Below are positions 5,345-6,558 of a DNA stretch of 6,558 bases, in pieces. The position numbers and the translations under genes are program-made. Where the stretch lies: assembly GCA_016218005.1 (NCBI GenBank), contig JACRFF010000280.1, positions 1 to 6,558 on the forward strand, in the 5' to 3' direction. The notes under the pieces are model-generated. The model had not been told where the DNA came from. It was given only the letters and a program-made list of their open reading frames with translations, and ran no database searches. Origin of the DNA: Ignavibacteriales bacterium. GTDB lineage: Bacteria; Bacteroidota; Ignavibacteria; UBA10030. Each line of letters opens with the position of its first letter. Position 1 is the stretch's first letter.

Positions 5345-6558
5345 ATGACATTTCTCGGTATTGGCGTTCTCACGTGGATAACGTTCCTGCCCGTGCTTGG
5401 CATGGCGCTTGTGCTGTTGATTCCCAAAGAAAACGAAAGCGCAATGAAGTGGACGACGGCAGCCGTTACCTTCGCCCAGCTTGTGCTTGCCGTGCTGGTG
5501 TATCTCGGATTCAACAAAAGTTTGGCGGGCATCAACTCGGCGGAAAGCATGCAATGGGTCGAGCGTGCGACGTGGATAGATATCAAAGGTCTCTCGTGGG
5601 TCGGCCACATCAAGATTGAATACTTCCTCGGCATCGACGGGTTGAGCCTGCCGATGGTCATCCTAACGGCGCTCATCTGTTTCATTGCCGTTTTCTCTTC
5701 GTGGAATATCGAGAAGGCGCTGAAGGGATACATGGTGATGCTGCTGCTGCTCGATACCGGCATGATGGGCGTGTTTGTCGCGCTCGATTTCTTCCTCTTC
5801 TATGTTTTCTGGGAAGTGATGTTGCTGCCGATGTATTTTCTCATCGGCGTTTGGGGCGGCCCGCGCCGCGAGTACGCCGCCATCAAGTTCTTTCTCTATA
5901 CGCTCCTGGGTTCCGTGTTGATATTGCTGGCAATGCTGGCATTGTACTTCAGCGTTACCGTCGTCGATCCTGCAACGGGAGAAAAGATTCACACGTTCAA
6001 TATGCTGGCGATGATGAATCCCGTTAACTTCGAGCCAGGCTCGCTGCTGGCGGGATTTGGAACGCATCTACGTACGCTGGCCTACATTGCGCTCTTCATC
6101 GGCTTTGCCATCAAGGTACCGATCTTTCCGTTTCACACGTGGCTGCCCGACGCACACGTCGAGGCGCCCACGGCAATCAGCGTTATACTCGCCGGTGTTC
6201 TGTTGAAGATGGGAACGTACGGCTTGCTGCGCATCAGTTATCCCATGTTTCCGGAGCTGGCGGTGAAGTACGCCTTCCCGCTGGCAGTCGTAGCGTTCAT
6301 CAACATTGTCTACGGTGCGCTCTGCGCTATGGCGCAGAAAGATTTCAAGAAACTCATCGCGTATTCTTCCATCAGCCACATGGGAATTGTTTTGCTGGGT
6401 ATGGCGGCGTTGAACACGCAAGGCATGGTTGGGGCGGTGTTCCAGATGTTCAATCACGGCACCATCACCGCGATGCTCTTCTTGATCGTCGGCGTTATCT
6501 ACGACCGCACACACATCCGCGACCTTGACGCTTTCGGCGGGCTGGCCCTTACGATGCC
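5345..6558 (+). CDS. nuoM: NADH-quinone oxidoreductase subunit M, N-terminal 404 residues (3' end outside window)
   Basis: NuoM (Nqo13/ND4) is the middle-to-distal antiporter-like proton-pumping subunit. The frame is open from ATG 5345 to the window edge, covering about 80% of the usual length of roughly 500 residues. Family motifs are in order: FLGIDGLSLPMVILTAL (94-110), the helix 5 glutamate Glu157 in FYVFWEVMLLPMYFLIG (E. coli Glu144), Lys257 in FAIKVPIFPFHTWLPDAHVE (Lys234), Lys288 in LLKMGTYGLLR (Lys265), DFKKLIAYSSISHMG (333-347), and FQMFNHGTITAMLFL (366-380). Glu407 of E. coli NuoM would lie beyond the edge and cannot be checked. The start is supported by AAGGAG 9 bases upstream and by the standard N-terminal helix. 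The ATG is 120 bases from nuoL, the longest gap in the window. No frameshift is seen on reading through the frame. nuoN is expected next but is not visible. Confidence 0.97.
   Translation, partial: MTFLGIGVLTWITFLPVLGMALVLLIPKENESAMKWTTAAVTFAQLVLAVLVYLGFNKSLAGINSAESMQWVERATWIDIKGLSWVGHIKIEYFLGIDGLSLPMVILTALICFIAVFSSWNIEKALKGYMVMLLLLDTGMMGVFVALDFFLFYVFWEVMLLPMYFLIGVWGGPRREYAAIKFFLYTLLGSVLILLAMLALYFSVTVVDPATGEKIHTFNMLAMMNPVNFEPGSLLAGFGTHLRTLAYIALFIGFAIKVPIFPFHTWLPDAHVEAPTAISVILAGVLLKMGTYGLLRISYPMFPELAVKYAFPLAVVAFINIVYGALCAMAQKDFKKLIAYSSISHMGIVLLGMAALNTQGMVGAVFQMFNHGTITAMLFLIVGVIYDRTHIRDLDAFGGLALTM

Noticed and set aside
5050..5763. 237-codon open frame on the minus strand across the nuoL end and nuoM start
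   Set aside because: It lies antisense to two secure genes, its product has no recognisable domain, and it crosses the repeat spacer. It is explained by codon bias of the opposite strand.

Overview
The window is an internal piece of a bacterial respiratory complex I (NADH:quinone oxidoreductase-type, nuo) operon. All genes lie on the + strand in the order nuoD (C-terminal end only), nuoH, nuoI, nuoJ, nuoK, nuoL, nuoM (cut by the right edge). Every gene is intact where it can be judged. I see no RNA gene, insertion sequence, CRISPR array, integration site or terminator, and no gap longer than 120 bases.

Organism: several features suggest the Bacteroidota/Ignavibacteriota/Chlorobiota side of the FCB bacteria. 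nuoD is followed directly by nuoH, with no nuoE/F/G between them. Most starts lack a Shine-Dalgarno sequence. The NuoH, NuoI and NuoL sequences (WHG loop in NuoH, long inter-cluster segment in NuoI, His-rich PQDIRNMGG loop in NuoL) also resemble that group as I remember it. This is inference from memory, without a database search; phylum-level confidence is moderate.

Layout: 1-280 is the end of the quinone-site subunit NuoD. 318-1370 is NuoH, the membrane subunit forming the quinone chamber with NuoD and NuoB. 1420-2055 is NuoI, which carries two [4Fe-4S] clusters that pass electrons towards the quinone. 2063-2569 and 2588-2920 are the small membrane subunits NuoJ and NuoK, which link the quinone chamber to the pump modules. 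2975-5224 and 5345 to the right edge are NuoL and NuoM, antiporter-like proton-pumping subunits. Together they make up the end of the connecting arm and most of the membrane arm; NuoN would be expected just downstream, and NuoA/B/C upstream.

The main signal that the genes do not explain is in the spacers. The D-H, H-I, J-K, K-L and L-M gaps all consist largely of degenerate 7-base-phased repeats built around GATTG/CAATC or GTTGCGA-like cores. In the K-L gap the phase runs into the nuoL start codon. Other points of interest are a duplicated FDNK-DG-VN segment in an unusually long NuoL, an Ala/Lys/Glu then Pro-rich tail on NuoI, and non-consensus residues in the NuoH quinone-chamber loop. Otherwise this is a housekeeping respiratory operon, and I see no evidence for a new multigene system.
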